A DNA stretch of 64,000 nt from the NCBI RefSeq assembly GCF_013407145.1, contig NZ_CP026993.1:434001-498000 (forward strand), in the 5' to 3' direction. Source of the DNA: Nitrosopumilus cobalaminigenes (GTDB lineage: Archaea > Thermoproteota > Nitrososphaeria > Nitrososphaerales > Nitrosopumilaceae). The position numbers were made by a program, and so were the translations under genes. Shown here in pieces: positions 42,152 through 50,845 of this stretch (position 1 is its first letter; the number at the start of each line of letters is the position of its first letter). The notes beneath the pieces are model-generated. The model did not search any database and was not told the DNA's origin. It saw nothing but the letters and a program-made list of their open reading frames with translations.

Positions 42152-43450
42152 TTATCCTGTAATTTTTAATAATTTCTTCATTGTATTTTTTGGCGTTTCT
42201 CCAAAAACAATTATCATTGCCTCTTTTCCAAAATCTCCTTTGTGAAAAATTACATCTGGCGGTGTTTTCAATTTTTTAATTGCATTTTTAATTCCCCATG
42301 CAACTGTTGAACCTTTATTTTTAATATCATTTGGTTCTTGAGTTCTATCATAACTAGATACTGTTAATTTTGATTTTCTAATTTTAGAGATTGTTGAATT
42401 TTGATATTTTAAATTTATTGCAGAATAAATTTGTGGAAATTTTTTATTCACTGTAAGTAGCGCGGTTGCAACATGTTTAGATCCTCCATATGTTAAATTA
42501 CCTGCAACTATAACTTCATTTCCAGCTTTTACTATTCTTCCTGATAACCCTAAAATGTCCTTTGTAGATTTGGGGTTTTGTTTGGAGTAAACAAAATTTG
42601 TTTGGCATTCAGGAATATTTTTGTAAATATTTTTAATTTTTGTAAATTTGTTTATCGATTGGGATAATTCTAAATTTATTTTGTCTTTTTTCTGACTAGT
42701 TATTTTGATTCCTTTTCCTACTTTTTTTGCATTTTTGATTGAATCATAAGCAAATTCCTTTGCAAATTTTACTGATTCCCGAATTGTTTTCTTATTTGAA
42801 ATGGCAAATATCATTGCAGCTGAATAACTACATCCACTTCCATGATTTATGCCACTAATTTTATCCCCTGAAATCTGATACTTTGCATTTTTCTCCAAAA
42901 CAAAATCTGTCACCTTGTTGTTTTTCCCCTCAATTCCTGTGATGACTACATTCCTTGCTCCCATTTTTTGGATTCTTTTTGCAATTTTTTCAATGGTGTT
43001 TTTTGAATTAATTTTTGATTTTGATAATATTTCAGCCTCAAATTTGTTTGGCGTGATTACCGTTGCTAATGGAATGATGTATTTTTGAAAATCATCAATA
43101 GCTTTCTTTTCTATCAGTGCCCCTCCTGTAGTTGATTTGATTACTGGATCTACTACAATTGGAATTTTTAATTTTTTTAATTGTTGATAAATTGTTTTGA
43201 TAATTTCTGAATTAAACACCATCCCAATTTTTATTCCATCTATTTGAAAATCTGTAATTACTGATTCGATTTGGTTTTTCAATACTTTGTTTGATAAAGG
43301 TTCAACCATCCCAAAACTTGATGTATTTTGACTTGTGATTGCAGTGATAACTGTTAATCCATATGCTCCAAATTCTGTAAATGCTTTTACGTCACTTTGG
43401 ATTCCTGCACCTGAAGATGGATCAGATCCTCCTATGGATAATATGTTCAT
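42152..43450 (-). CDS. thiDN: Bifunctional HMP/HMP-P kinase and thiamine-phosphate synthase ThiDN
   Basis: This is a fusion of ThiD (about residues 1-260) and ThiN (about 265-432). ThiD is marked by GGSDPSSGAGIQSDVKAF and the GSGCSYSAAMI motif near the ATP site. ThiN is seen in VIVAGNLTYGGSKHVATALL and SYDRTQEPNDIKNKGSTVAW. ThiN replaces the bacterial ThiE in many archaea. With ThiC at 44203-45531, the window covers pyrimidine synthesis, activation and coupling for thiamine. A thiazole source is not seen here. Confidence 0.93.
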   Translation of the reverse strand: MNILSIGGSDPSSGAGIQSDVKAFTEFGAYGLTVITAITSQNTSSFGMVEPLSNKVLKNQIESVITDFQIDGIKIGMVFNSEIIKTIYQQLKKLKIPIVVDPVIKSTTGGALIEKKAIDDFQKYIIPLATVITPNKFEAEILSKSKINSKNTIEKIAKRIQKMGARNVVITGIEGKNNKVTDFVLEKNAKYQISGDKISGINHGSGCSYSAAMIFAISNKKTIRESVKFAKEFAYDSIKNAKKVGKGIKITSQKKDKINLELSQSINKFTKIKNIYKNIPECQTNFVYSKQNPKSTKDILGLSGRIVKAGNEVIVAGNLTYGGSKHVATALLTVNKKFPQIYSAINLKYQNSTISKIRKSKLTVSSYDRTQEPNDIKNKGSTVAWGIKNAIKKLKTPPDVIFHKGDFGKEAMIIVFGETPKNTMKKLLKITG

Positions 43451-43546
43451 TAGATTTTCTTATTTTATAGCACTAATCTGTATTTCCATTTAATTTCAGT
43501 TATCTTGTAATATCTATTTTATACTTGAACAACTATCTTTTCATTG

Positions 43547-43738
43547 ATGACGAAAATTCCTATGGTTGATGATACTGCCCCTGAAACATTACAATGTACA
43601 ACTTGTTTGTTACCCATGCAATATCAAACGATTAAGGATGACAAATTTCTATGGCAATGTTTCAAGTGTGGTAAACAATATCTAATTTCAAAAAATATTG
43701 ATGATACTATGGAAGAGAGTTGGAGTCCGCCACGATAA
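43547..43738 (+). CDS. 63-residue zinc-ribbon protein
   Basis: This small protein has four cysteines at 17, 20, 38 and 41 (LQCTTCLL and WQCFKCGKQY), a clear zinc ribbon. ATG 43547 has CTATTTTATACTTG about 26 nt upstream. Its stop overlaps the next coiled-coil gene (TAATG), so the two products are made together and may interact. The family is not recognised. Confidence 0.75.
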   Translation: MTKIPMVDDTAPETLQCTTCLLPMQYQTIKDDKFLWQCFKCGKQYLISKNIDDTMEESWSPPR

Positions 43739-43962
43739 TGGATGAATCTGAACTAGACTCTGTAAAATCTGAAAATAAAAAACTACGAAATTATATTTCT
43801 CTAATTTCAGCTGAAATAGAATTATCTCAAAGGTTGCATGAAATCAAACAAAATTTTACCCATTCTCCTGATTCTAAGCGTCTAACCGTGCCTATTTTGG
43901 ATAGGATTGCGAGGATTAAATCAGAAAAATCCATTTTAGAAAACGAACTAAATCTTGACTAG
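43738..43962 (+). CDS. 74-residue coiled-coil protein coupled to a zinc ribbon
   Basis: This protein starts inside the stop of the zinc-ribbon gene (TAATG). Heptad-like charged helices (VKSENKKLRNYISLISAEIE, then IARIKSEKSILENELNLD) predict a short coiled coil, with a proline-containing break near residue 40. It has no other motif. It probably works with the neighbouring zinc ribbon. Confidence 0.68.
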   Translation: MDESELDSVKSENKKLRNYISLISAEIELSQRLHEIKQNFTHSPDSKRLTVPILDRIARIKSEKSILENELNLD

Positions 43963-43971
43963 TCTAAATGA

Positions 43972-44070
43972 TTATGATGATGTTTCAGTTACACAATCGT
44001 TAGAACAAAACTCATCCTTCATACTGTAAAATTCTCTACCACAATGTCTGCATTCTCTAATTGTTTGCAT
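43972..44070 (-). CDS. 32-residue zinc-finger microprotein
   Basis: A frame of 32 codons encodes Cys7-x2-Cys10-x11-Cys22-x3-Cys26 in ECRHCGREF and EFCSNDC, a small zinc finger of the YacG/MYM-like appearance. The forward-strand box CATAAAAG at 44093-44100 lies about 26 nt upstream of the minus-strand ATG, so a leaderless message is predicted. It lies in the gap between the coiled-coil gene and thiC, on the opposite strand. Confidence 0.68.
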   Translation of the reverse strand: MQTIRECRHCGREFYSMKDEFCSNDCVTETSS

Positions 44071-44092
44071 GATGTGATATAGTCATTTATGA

Positions 44093-44100
44093 CATAAAAG
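44093..44100 (-). promoter_or_regulatory. TATA-like box of the 32-residue zinc-finger gene
   Basis: On the minus strand this reads CTTTTATG, centred about 26 nt from the ATG at 44070. Confidence 0.45.
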
Positions 44101-44114
44101 ATCGATCATTCTTC

Positions 44115-44123
44115 TTAATATAG
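44115..44123 (+). promoter_or_regulatory. TATA-like box of thiC with long 5' leader
   Basis: TTAATATAG predicts a start near 44145, about 58 nt before the thiC ATG. This long leader stands out where most genes are leaderless, and it could carry regulation. No TPP riboswitch core was found in it. Confidence 0.4.
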
Positions 44124-44202
44124 TGCTAAACTATTTTCTTGCGATCAACACTTTTCCTTATTTTCACGATTGTTTAAATCAGGTAAAAACATAGAATACG
44201 TT

Positions 44203-45531
44203 ATGGCAACTCAAATGACTTCTGCTAGACGAGGAGTGGCTACTGACGAAATGAAACAAGTGGCAAAAGATGAAGACGTCTCACTTGATTGGTTAATTCC
44301 AAAAATTGCAAAAGGTTCTATTATAATTCCAAGTAATAATGTTAGACCACAAAAAATCCACAATGTTGGAATTGGTAAAGGTCTAAAAACAAAAGTCAAT
44401 GTTAACATTGGAACCTCTACATTAAATGTAAACATTGAAGAAGAAGTTGAAAAAGCTAAAGTTGCAATAAAATATCATGCAGATACTATTATGGATCTTA
44501 GTGATGGAGGAGATGTTAAAAAAATTCGACAAACTCTTTTGGATGCTGCTCCTATTACTTTTGGAACTGTTCCAATCTATGAGGCATACAACTATGGAGT
44601 TGAAGTTCACAAAAACCCTTTGAATTTAACAGAGGATGATTATATCAAAGCATTTGAAAATAATGCAAAAGATGGAGTTGATTATACTACAGTTCATTGT
44701 GGAATTACTAAAGATATAGCAAAAAGAATTCTCAAAGTTCAAAGATATGGTGGTGTTGTAAGCAAAGGTGGCACAATAACTGCTGCATGGATGTTAAAAC
44801 ATGACAAAGAAAACCCATACGTTACTCATTATGATTACATGATGGAAATTGCCAAAAAATATGATGTGACATTTAGCCTCGGAGATGCATTAAGACCAGG
44901 CTCAATTTTGGACTCTCATGATGAATTACAAGTTCAAGAGATGATCAATATATCCAGATTAACTAAACGTGCACATGAACATGATGTTCAAGTAATGGTG
45001 GAAGGACCTGGGCATGTCCCATTAAATGAAGTTGCTGCCAATGTTAGATTGGCAAAATCTCTAATTGGTGATGTTCCATATTATGTTCTTGGTCCCTTGG
45101 TTACTGATGTAGCTTCTGGACATGATCATATTGCAAGTGCAATTGGAGCTGCTGTTTCTGCAAGTGAAGGGGTAGATCTTTTATGTTATCTAACTCCATC
45201 TGAACATTTGGCATTGCCAAATGCTGAGGAAGTAAAGGCTGGGTTAATTGCTTATAGAATCGCTGCCCATGCTGGAGATCTTGTAAAAATTCGTGACAAA
45301 GTTATCAAATGGGACATGGAGATGACTGAAGCTCGACGTACGTTAGATTGGGAAAAACAACTTGCATTATCTATAGATCCTGAAGAGGCAGCAAAAATTC
45401 ATAGTAGAACAGGACAACATCCTGGCAATAATGTTCCTTGTACCATGTGTGGTGGTGCTTGTGTCTATATGATGTTGCCACAACAGAAAAAATATGATAA
45501 AGAAAATGAAAACCTACAACAAATTGAATAA
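44203..45531 (+). CDS. thiC: Phosphomethylpyrimidine synthase
   Basis: This radical-SAM-like enzyme makes HMP-phosphate from aminoimidazole ribotide. The C-terminal cluster motif is PCTMCGGACVYM (Cys-x2-Cys-x4-Cys), binding [4Fe-4S]. Substrate blocks include VMVEGPGHVPLNEV and GDALRPGSILDSHD. ATG 44203 gives 442 residues; an in-frame TTG 11 codons upstream is possible. The product feeds ThiDN at 42152-43450. The 3' end overlaps the Nudix gene by 18 bp in convergent orientation. Confidence 0.96.
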   Translation: MATQMTSARRGVATDEMKQVAKDEDVSLDWLIPKIAKGSIIIPSNNVRPQKIHNVGIGKGLKTKVNVNIGTSTLNVNIEEEVEKAKVAIKYHADTIMDLSDGGDVKKIRQTLLDAAPITFGTVPIYEAYNYGVEVHKNPLNLTEDDYIKAFENNAKDGVDYTTVHCGITKDIAKRILKVQRYGGVVSKGGTITAAWMLKHDKENPYVTHYDYMMEIAKKYDVTFSLGDALRPGSILDSHDELQVQEMINISRLTKRAHEHDVQVMVEGPGHVPLNEVAANVRLAKSLIGDVPYYVLGPLVTDVASGHDHIASAIGAAVSASEGVDLLCYLTPSEHLALPNAEEVKAGLIAYRIAAHAGDLVKIRDKVIKWDMEMTEARRTLDWEKQLALSIDPEEAAKIHSRTGQHPGNNVPCTMCGGACVYMMLPQQKKYDKENENLQQIE

Positions 45532-45918
45532 AACTTTTTGAAGACTAGGTACGGTTTCATAATTTTCTAATTCTTCGATATCTATCCACTGGAAGTCGGA
45601 ATTTTCCCAATTAAGTTTGATGGTTGGATTGTTAGATTCAAACAAAAATGGAAATATTTCCCATTCGTGATTTTTGTATTGTGGTGAGTTGATTCTCATT
45701 TCTTCAGCAGCTTTGATTAATGTGATTTCATCTTCTGTGATTCCAACTTCTTCAAAAATTTCTATCTTTGCTCTGGTAAGTGGCTCTTCGTTATTTTCAA
45801 TGATGCCGCTAACTCCTGCCCATAATCCTTTCATGGATTTTACTTTATCACTTCTTTTGAGAATCAATAATTTTTCGTTATCTCTGATGAATGATGTAAC
45901 AATCTTTGTTGAGCGCAT
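45514..45918 (-). CDS. Nudix hydrolase with altered Nudix box
   Basis: This is a 134-residue Nudix-fold protein. The box GIIENNEEPLTRAKIEIFEE is close to the consensus, but the Arg before the first Glu of REUxEE is replaced by Ile (IEIFEEVGI). The metal-binding glutamates EE remain, so hydrolysis may still occur. It lies 5 bp after tyrA on the same strand, at the end of the aromatic operon. Its substrate is unknown; nucleoside diphosphate derivatives are usual. Confidence 0.85.
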   Translation of the reverse strand: MRSTKIVTSFIRDNEKLLILKRSDKVKSMKGLWAGVSGIIENNEEPLTRAKIEIFEEVGITEDEITLIKAAEEMRINSPQYKNHEWEIFPFLFESNNPTIKLNWENSDFQWIDIEELENYETVPSLQKVLFNLL

Positions 45919-45923
45919 TTCTG

Positions 45924-46775
45924 CTATTTTTCAACTGCTTTTACCATTTTTGTGAGTTTTTTGTAAGATTCATTGGTGTCAGTATGTTTGGCAAGTCTTT
46001 CTTGGCACTCTTTGATATAATTTACAACTTCCTCTGTTTTTGATTCTTGAACAGATGTTAGAAGTCTTCCAATATCTTTCCATAGTTCTTCTGCAACTCT
46101 ACGAATCTCTGGATTTGCAATGATGGTTTCAATGAGTTCAGGTGATTCTGTCATGATACTTTCAGCTAATGTCTTTTGGACTCTGAAAGTTGTACCTGAC
46201 ATTTTTTCAGTGAGATTCATTTTTTCATCTTTTGAAATAATGTTTGCAAATACCAAATTCATTAAATGTGTTAATCCTAAAATCACTGCAATTTTTTTGT
46301 CATGCTCTGCTGCATCTATTGTAACAAAGTTTGCTCCTTCAAACAATGTTTTTGCAACTGTTAATTCTTTTTTAGCATCTTTGATTGGAACAGAAATTAT
46401 GTTTTGACCTTTAATTGTTTTAACACCTGGACCAAACATTGGATGAATACAAATTGGATTAATTTTTGCTGGCATTTTTGATAATGATGAAACTACTTTT
46501 GATTTCTCTGATGAGATTTCAATAAGGTATGTTCCTCTTTTCATTTCTTTTGCAATTAATCTAATGATTTCTGGTGTTCTTCTTGTAGGTGTACATAATA
46601 CTACATAATCTGCTTTTAGAATTCCTCCAACTAGTGACTCTGAAATTAAGAGTCCTTTGCCTGAAACTTTGTTTTCTGAATCATATCCTGTTACTTCAAA
46701 ACCTGCATCCGCAAAATATTTTGTAAACCATTGTCCCATTTGACCTCCTGCGCCTACTACTGTGATCTTTTTCAT
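45924..46775 (-). CDS. tyrA: Prephenate dehydrogenase
   Basis: This enzyme converts prephenate to 4-hydroxyphenylpyruvate for tyrosine. The NAD(P) loop is VVGAGGQMGQWFTKYFADAG. IHPMFGPGVKTIKGQNIIS contains the catalytic-region histidine typical of TyrA, and a helical C-terminal domain follows (283 residues). It overlaps the chorismate mutase/aminotransferase gene by four bases, giving the order of the pathway. Confidence 0.92.
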   Translation of the reverse strand: MKKITVVGAGGQMGQWFTKYFADAGFEVTGYDSENKVSGKGLLISESLVGGILKADYVVLCTPTRRTPEIIRLIAKEMKRGTYLIEISSEKSKVVSSLSKMPAKINPICIHPMFGPGVKTIKGQNIISVPIKDAKKELTVAKTLFEGANFVTIDAAEHDKKIAVILGLTHLMNLVFANIISKDEKMNLTEKMSGTTFRVQKTLAESIMTESPELIETIIANPEIRRVAEELWKDIGRLLTSVQESKTEEVVNYIKECQERLAKHTDTNESYKKLTKMVKAVEK

Positions 46776-48142
46776 TGATTATCACTCATAATGTCGCTTA
46801 GTATATTCATTCCCTCAACTAGTATTTGCTCATCTTGACATGCTGAGAGTCTGATAAAATTTTTGTAATCTCCAAAACCTTCTCCTGGGGCAACTGCTAA
46901 CCCTTTCTCTAAAGTACTATTTGCAAATTGAACCCCGTCAAACCCTTCCTGATTTACTCTTGCAAAAATGTACATTGCTCCATCGGGATTGATAAAATCT
47001 AAGCCCATTTCACTTGCTTTTTGTGCCAACACATCTAGTCTGTTTTGTACTGTATTAGTATTGTTGGATATGTCTGCCTCTAAGGCTTTCATGGCTATGT
47101 ATTGCATTGGTTCTGAGACGTTTGTAAGACATAATGCCTCTAATTTTGCCATTTTTTCAATAATTTTTGGATCAGCAATTGCATACCCTATACGGAATCC
47201 TGTCATTGCATGAGATTTTGAAAATGATTGAGTAACAATACTTTTTTCATAATTGTAACAAAGAATACTTTTCCAATTGGTTTTTGCATACTCTGAATAG
47301 ATTTCATCACTTAATACAAACAGATTATTTTTTTTAGCAAGTTCGATAATGTCGTCTTGTAATTTTTCATCAAGTATTTTCCCAGTTGGATTGTTGGGAT
47401 AGTTTAACACAATCATTTTTGTGTTGGAATTAATTGTGTTTTTGATTTGCTCTAGTGATGGATTCCATTTGTTTTCAAATGTGGTGTTGATGGTTCTAAC
47501 TTTGATTCCTGAATTTAATGCACAATCCTTGTAGGCTGGCCATGCAGGCTCAATCACTATCATTTCGTCGCCTGGATTCAAGAGTGTTGTAATTGCAGTA
47601 AAAATTGAAAATCTGGCACCGGGACTAACTATGATGCTGTCCTCTTTAACATCTGCATTGAATTTTTTAGATGCATATTTTGCTAATGCATCTCTGAATG
47701 CTGGCATTCCTTTTACTTGACCATATTTTAGAAATCCTTTCTCAAAGACTTCTTCTAATGCATCTTTGACAATTTTTGGTGGCAAAAAATCAGGTTCCCC
47801 AACTTCCATATGGATTATTTTTTTCCCTTCTGCTTCTAGAGATTTTGCTTTTAAGAATATTGAAAGATGTGTTTGTTTGTTAGTTGATTGAACTTTGACT
47901 GATTCATTTAATAAAAAATTTAAAAATTTTGTAGCTATTGTTTCATCTAATCCCAAGTTCTCACAAAGTGAAATCACTTTTCCACGTAAACTGTCTTCTC
48001 TTGCCTCATCGGTGACTCCTTTGCCTATGTTTTTTTTAACTTCACCAATTTCTTTTGCAATATCCGTTCTAGTTTTTAGTAACTCTATCATTTTTAAAGT
48101 AACTTCATCCATCCTGTTACGAAGCTCGTTGATATCTGACAT
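46772..48142 (-). CDS. Chorismate mutase (AroQ) fused to class I/II aminotransferase
   Basis: This 456-residue protein joins two enzymes. Residues 1-90 are an AroQ-type mutase helix bundle (LRNRMDEVTLKMIELLKTRT, with Arg/Lys contacts to chorismate), which converts chorismate to prephenate. Residues about 95-456 are a PLP aminotransferase with LNYPNNPTGKI and Schiff-base lysine in TQSFSKSHAMTGFRIGYA. The aminotransferase probably uses aromatic keto acids or prephenate. ATG 48142 (MSDINELR) is preferred to an upstream in-frame ATG inside aroC. It lies between aroC and tyrA, as the chemistry would predict. Confidence 0.9.
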   Translation of the reverse strand: MSDINELRNRMDEVTLKMIELLKTRTDIAKEIGEVKKNIGKGVTDEAREDSLRGKVISLCENLGLDETIATKFLNFLLNESVKVQSTNKQTHLSIFLKAKSLEAEGKKIIHMEVGEPDFLPPKIVKDALEEVFEKGFLKYGQVKGMPAFRDALAKYASKKFNADVKEDSIIVSPGARFSIFTAITTLLNPGDEMIVIEPAWPAYKDCALNSGIKVRTINTTFENKWNPSLEQIKNTINSNTKMIVLNYPNNPTGKILDEKLQDDIIELAKKNNLFVLSDEIYSEYAKTNWKSILCYNYEKSIVTQSFSKSHAMTGFRIGYAIADPKIIEKMAKLEALCLTNVSEPMQYIAMKALEADISNNTNTVQNRLDVLAQKASEMGLDFINPDGAMYIFARVNQEGFDGVQFANSTLEKGLAVAPGEGFGDYKNFIRLSACQDEQILVEGMNILSDIMSDNQ

Positions 48143-48146
48143 TTTC

Positions 48147-49244
48147 TTATAATGTTGGTTTGATTGCTCCTGAAAGTAGTGCATGATCTGCTATGGTTAA
48201 TGCTACGAGAGAATCTACTACTGGTGGAGCTCTTGGTACTACACATGGGTCGTGTCTTCCTTTTACTTGAAGAATAGTTTCTTTTTTTGTTTTAATGTCG
48301 ACTGTTTTTTGCTTTTGAGCAATAGATGATGCTGGCTTGAATGCAATTCTCATAGTAATTGGCATTCCATTTGATATGCCTCCTAGAATTCCTCCAGATC
48401 TATTTGTTTTTGTGACTATTTTTCCTCGTTTAACGGCATACAAGTCATTATTTTCTGAACCAAAAAGTTCTGAACCTGAAAATCCGGAACCGAATTCAAT
48501 TCCTTTTACAGATGGAATTGAAAAAATTGCTTTACTCAAATCTGATTCTAGTGAGCTAAAAATTGGTTCACCTAAGCCAACTGGAACATTTGTTGTAACT
48601 GATTCAATTATTCCTCCAAGTGAATCTCCTTTTTTTCTAGCATTCAAAATATTTTCTCTCATAATTTTTGCAGTTTTGTTTTCTGGACAGCGTACTTCAT
48701 TTTTATAAATTGAATTAATCATTTTTTCATTAAATTCCCTATCCATCTTTACTTTTCCAATTTGTGATGTAAAAGAATTTGTTTCAATACCTAATGTAAC
48801 TTTGAGAAGTTTTCTTGCAATTGCTCCTCCCATGACATGAGTTGCAGTCAATCTTCCTGAAAATCTACCTCCGCCTCTATGATCATTATAGTGATTGTAT
48901 TTTGTCATTGCTGGATAATCTGAATGACCTGGTCTGAGCTTTGTTTTCAAATTTTCATAGTCTTTAGATTTTTGATCACTGTTCCAAATCACCATTGTAA
49001 TTGGAGCTCCTGTTGTATGTCCTCTAAATACTCCGGAGATGATTTCAACTACATCTCCTTCTTTTCTTTGAGTTGAGATTAAATTCTGTCCAGGCTTTCT
49101 AAGATCTAACATTTTTTGGATATCTTTTTCATCAATCTCTAATCCAGCTGGACACCCATCCAAAACTGCACCAATAGATTTTCCATGACTTTCACCAAAA
49201 CTTGTTAAAACAAGACGCTGGCCAATAGAACTTCCCGGCAACAC
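48147..49244 (-). CDS. aroC: Chorismate synthase
   Basis: This FMN-dependent enzyme removes phosphate from EPSP to make chorismate. Signatures are SFGESHGKSIGAVLDGCPAG, LRPGHSDYPAMTKY and GRHDPCVVPRAPPVV. The 365-residue length is normal. The TTG start gives MLPGSSIG. The gene is separated from aroA upstream by 331 bp that hold an AT-rich promoter and a structured RNA. Its stop lies four bases before the chorismate mutase fusion. Confidence 0.96.
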   Translation of the reverse strand: MLPGSSIGQRLVLTSFGESHGKSIGAVLDGCPAGLEIDEKDIQKMLDLRKPGQNLISTQRKEGDVVEIISGVFRGHTTGAPITMVIWNSDQKSKDYENLKTKLRPGHSDYPAMTKYNHYNDHRGGGRFSGRLTATHVMGGAIARKLLKVTLGIETNSFTSQIGKVKMDREFNEKMINSIYKNEVRCPENKTAKIMRENILNARKKGDSLGGIIESVTTNVPVGLGEPIFSSLESDLSKAIFSIPSVKGIEFGSGFSGSELFGSENNDLYAVKRGKIVTKTNRSGGILGGISNGMPITMRIAFKPASSIAQKQKTVDIKTKKETILQVKGRHDPCVVPRAPPVVDSLVALTIADHALLSGAIKPTL

Positions 49245-49415
49245 ACTATCAAAGTTAATTGATGTTTATAATTCCTCATTCTGAAATTTTTTGAAAATTT
49301 TATTGTCTGGTTGATACTTTTTCGAATTCTCTTTATACCTGTTTAAAATTTATAAAAATATTGAATAAATTATGAAATAATTATAATATATTCTTAAATA
49401 TAATAATTACATACA

Positions 49416-49424
49416 TAATATATG
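49416..49424 (+). promoter_or_regulatory. TATA-like box for the structured RNA
   Basis: TAATATATG lies 31-39 nt upstream of the first paired base of the RNA at 49455 in an extremely AT-rich stretch. A start near 49446-49450 would put it within normal spacing. Confidence 0.35.
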
Positions 49425-49454
49425 CAAAATCGTGTAAATTATAATGAATAATTT

Positions 49455-49545
49455 GCGCGGCCCTGCGAAAAAGACATGTTATCTACGCAAAAGCGTTGTG
49501 AGTGAGGAGAATGCTTTTCACTCTATACAGGGTCGCGCCTTTTAT
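49455..49545 (+). ncRNA. Candidate structured non-coding RNA between aroA and aroC
   Basis: A GC-rich island lies in an AT-rich gap. An 11-bp closing stem joins 49455-49465 (GCGCGGCCCTG) to 49528-49538 (CAGGGTCGCGC). Inside are hairpin ACGC-AAAA-GCGT and a 10-bp hairpin GAGTGAGGAG-AATG-CTTTTCACTC, after a single-stranded A-rich segment. Wobble pairs (one in the closing stem, two in the last hairpin) are G-U on the plus strand but become C-A on the minus strand, so the plus strand folds better. T-rich sequence follows. It is no tRNA, 5S rRNA or SRP RNA that I recognise. Confidence 0.65.
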
Positions 49546-49576
49546 CTCCCTAGGTGATTTTTTTAAAAAATAATTT

Positions 49577-50845
49577 TTACTGGATTTCTAAGTTTGCGCC
49601 CATTCGGTTCATCTCTTCTACAAAATTTGGGTATGACACTTGAACTGATTCTGGATCCGTTACAGTGCAATTCCCAACATACATTCCTGCAATACAAAAT
49701 GCCATGAATAATCTGTGGTCTTCTTCAGAATTCAATTCAGCTCCTGAAATATTTTCAGATGCTTCTAAAATCAAACCATCTTCTTTTTCTTGAATCTTGA
49801 TTCCTAGTTTTACAAGCTCCCTTGAAACAATTGCAATTCTGTCTGTCTCTTTCAATCTTGCATGTTTTACATTAAAAATTTCAATAGGACTAGATGATTT
49901 CAATGCCAAAATTGCTAGAGGTGGTAAAAGATCTGGTGAGTTACTCAAATCAAATTTTCCTCCACTTAGTTTTTCTGGTGTTTTGATTTTAATTTGTTCA
50001 TCATCCATTGTAACTTGGACTCCTAACTGTTCGAGAAAATCTATGAAGACTTCGTCTCCTTGAGGTAAATTCCCAATGTTTCCTTTAATTGTAATGTCTT
50101 CTCCGTTTAAGACATTTGCAGAAAGCAAAAGTGCAAGACTTGAAAAGTCTATTGGTACAGTAAATGTACATTCTTTGTAGATTTGTGGAGATATGTTGTA
50201 TCTTTTGTATGGGATAAGTGTTTGAACTGTTACTCCAAATTTTCTCATCGTTGAAATGGTTGCATCAAGATATGGTTTTGATACCAAATTCCCTTCAATA
50301 GTTAAATTGATTCCGTTTTCAGTTAATGGTGCACTAATTAATAATGCTGAAATAAATTGACTGGAAAAATTTCCTGGAATTTTGACTTCTCCTCCTTTTA
50401 TTTTACCTTTAATTTTGATTGGTGGTTTTCCGTCCGTTGAACTACATTGGGCACCCATGCTTGATAGTGCATCTAATAGTGGCTGCATTGGTCTTTTTTG
50501 CAAACTTGCATCTCCTGTAAGTGTAATCTCCTCTGAAAATAAACTGGCAATCCCTGATGCTATTCTCATAGTAGTTCCAGAGTTCTCAGTATTGATTTCC
50601 GCTACTTTTGTGCCTATTTTTATGGGATTTTTGACAATTATTGTTGAATTCTCAAGTTTAATTTCTGCTCCAAATTTTTCACACGTTTCAATTGTAGCCT
50701 TTGTATCTGCTGAAAGCAATACGTTTTCTACGCTACTATTTTTTCCAGCAAGTGATGCAAGAAAAATCGCTCTATGGGAATAGCTTTTGTTTGGAGGACA
50801 AACTATTTGTCCTGAAATTTTTGATTTTTCAACTTTACACTTCAT
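49577..50845 (-). CDS. aroA: 5-enolpyruvylshikimate-3-phosphate synthase
   Basis: EPSP synthase joins shikimate-3-phosphate and phosphoenolpyruvate. Active-site blocks are PPNKSYSHRAIFLASLAG, TENSGTTMRIASG and RLKETDRIAIVSREL. The length is 422 residues. It overlaps the upstream shikimate kinase gene by 11 bp. The stop is followed by the intergenic RNA region before aroC. Confidence 0.96.
   Translation of the reverse strand: MKCKVEKSKISGQIVCPPNKSYSHRAIFLASLAGKNSSVENVLLSADTKATIETCEKFGAEIKLENSTIIVKNPIKIGTKVAEINTENSGTTMRIASGIASLFSEEITLTGDASLQKRPMQPLLDALSSMGAQCSSTDGKPPIKIKGKIKGGEVKIPGNFSSQFISALLISAPLTENGINLTIEGNLVSKPYLDATISTMRKFGVTVQTLIPYKRYNISPQIYKECTFTVPIDFSSLALLLSANVLNGEDITIKGNIGNLPQGDEVFIDFLEQLGVQVTMDDEQIKIKTPEKLSGGKFDLSNSPDLLPPLAILALKSSSPIEIFNVKHARLKETDRIAIVSRELVKLGIKIQEKEDGLILEASENISGAELNSEEDHRLFMAFCIAGMYVGNCTVTDPESVQVSYPNFVEEMNRMGANLEIQ

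Noticed and set aside
43972-43990. Box C/D-like TGATGATG sequence after the coiled-coil gene
   Set aside because: There is no matching D box or spacer, and the bases are the end of the 32-residue zinc-finger gene on the other strand.
44124-44202. TPP riboswitch in front of thiC
   Set aside because: No CUGAGA-type or other conserved TPP aptamer segments were found in the leader. The long leader is reported separately.
49455-49545. 5S rRNA, SRP RNA or hammerhead ribozyme as identity of the structured RNA
   Set aside because: Length and loops do not match 5S or SRP RNA, and the hammerhead core segments (CUGAUGA and GAAA) are absent.
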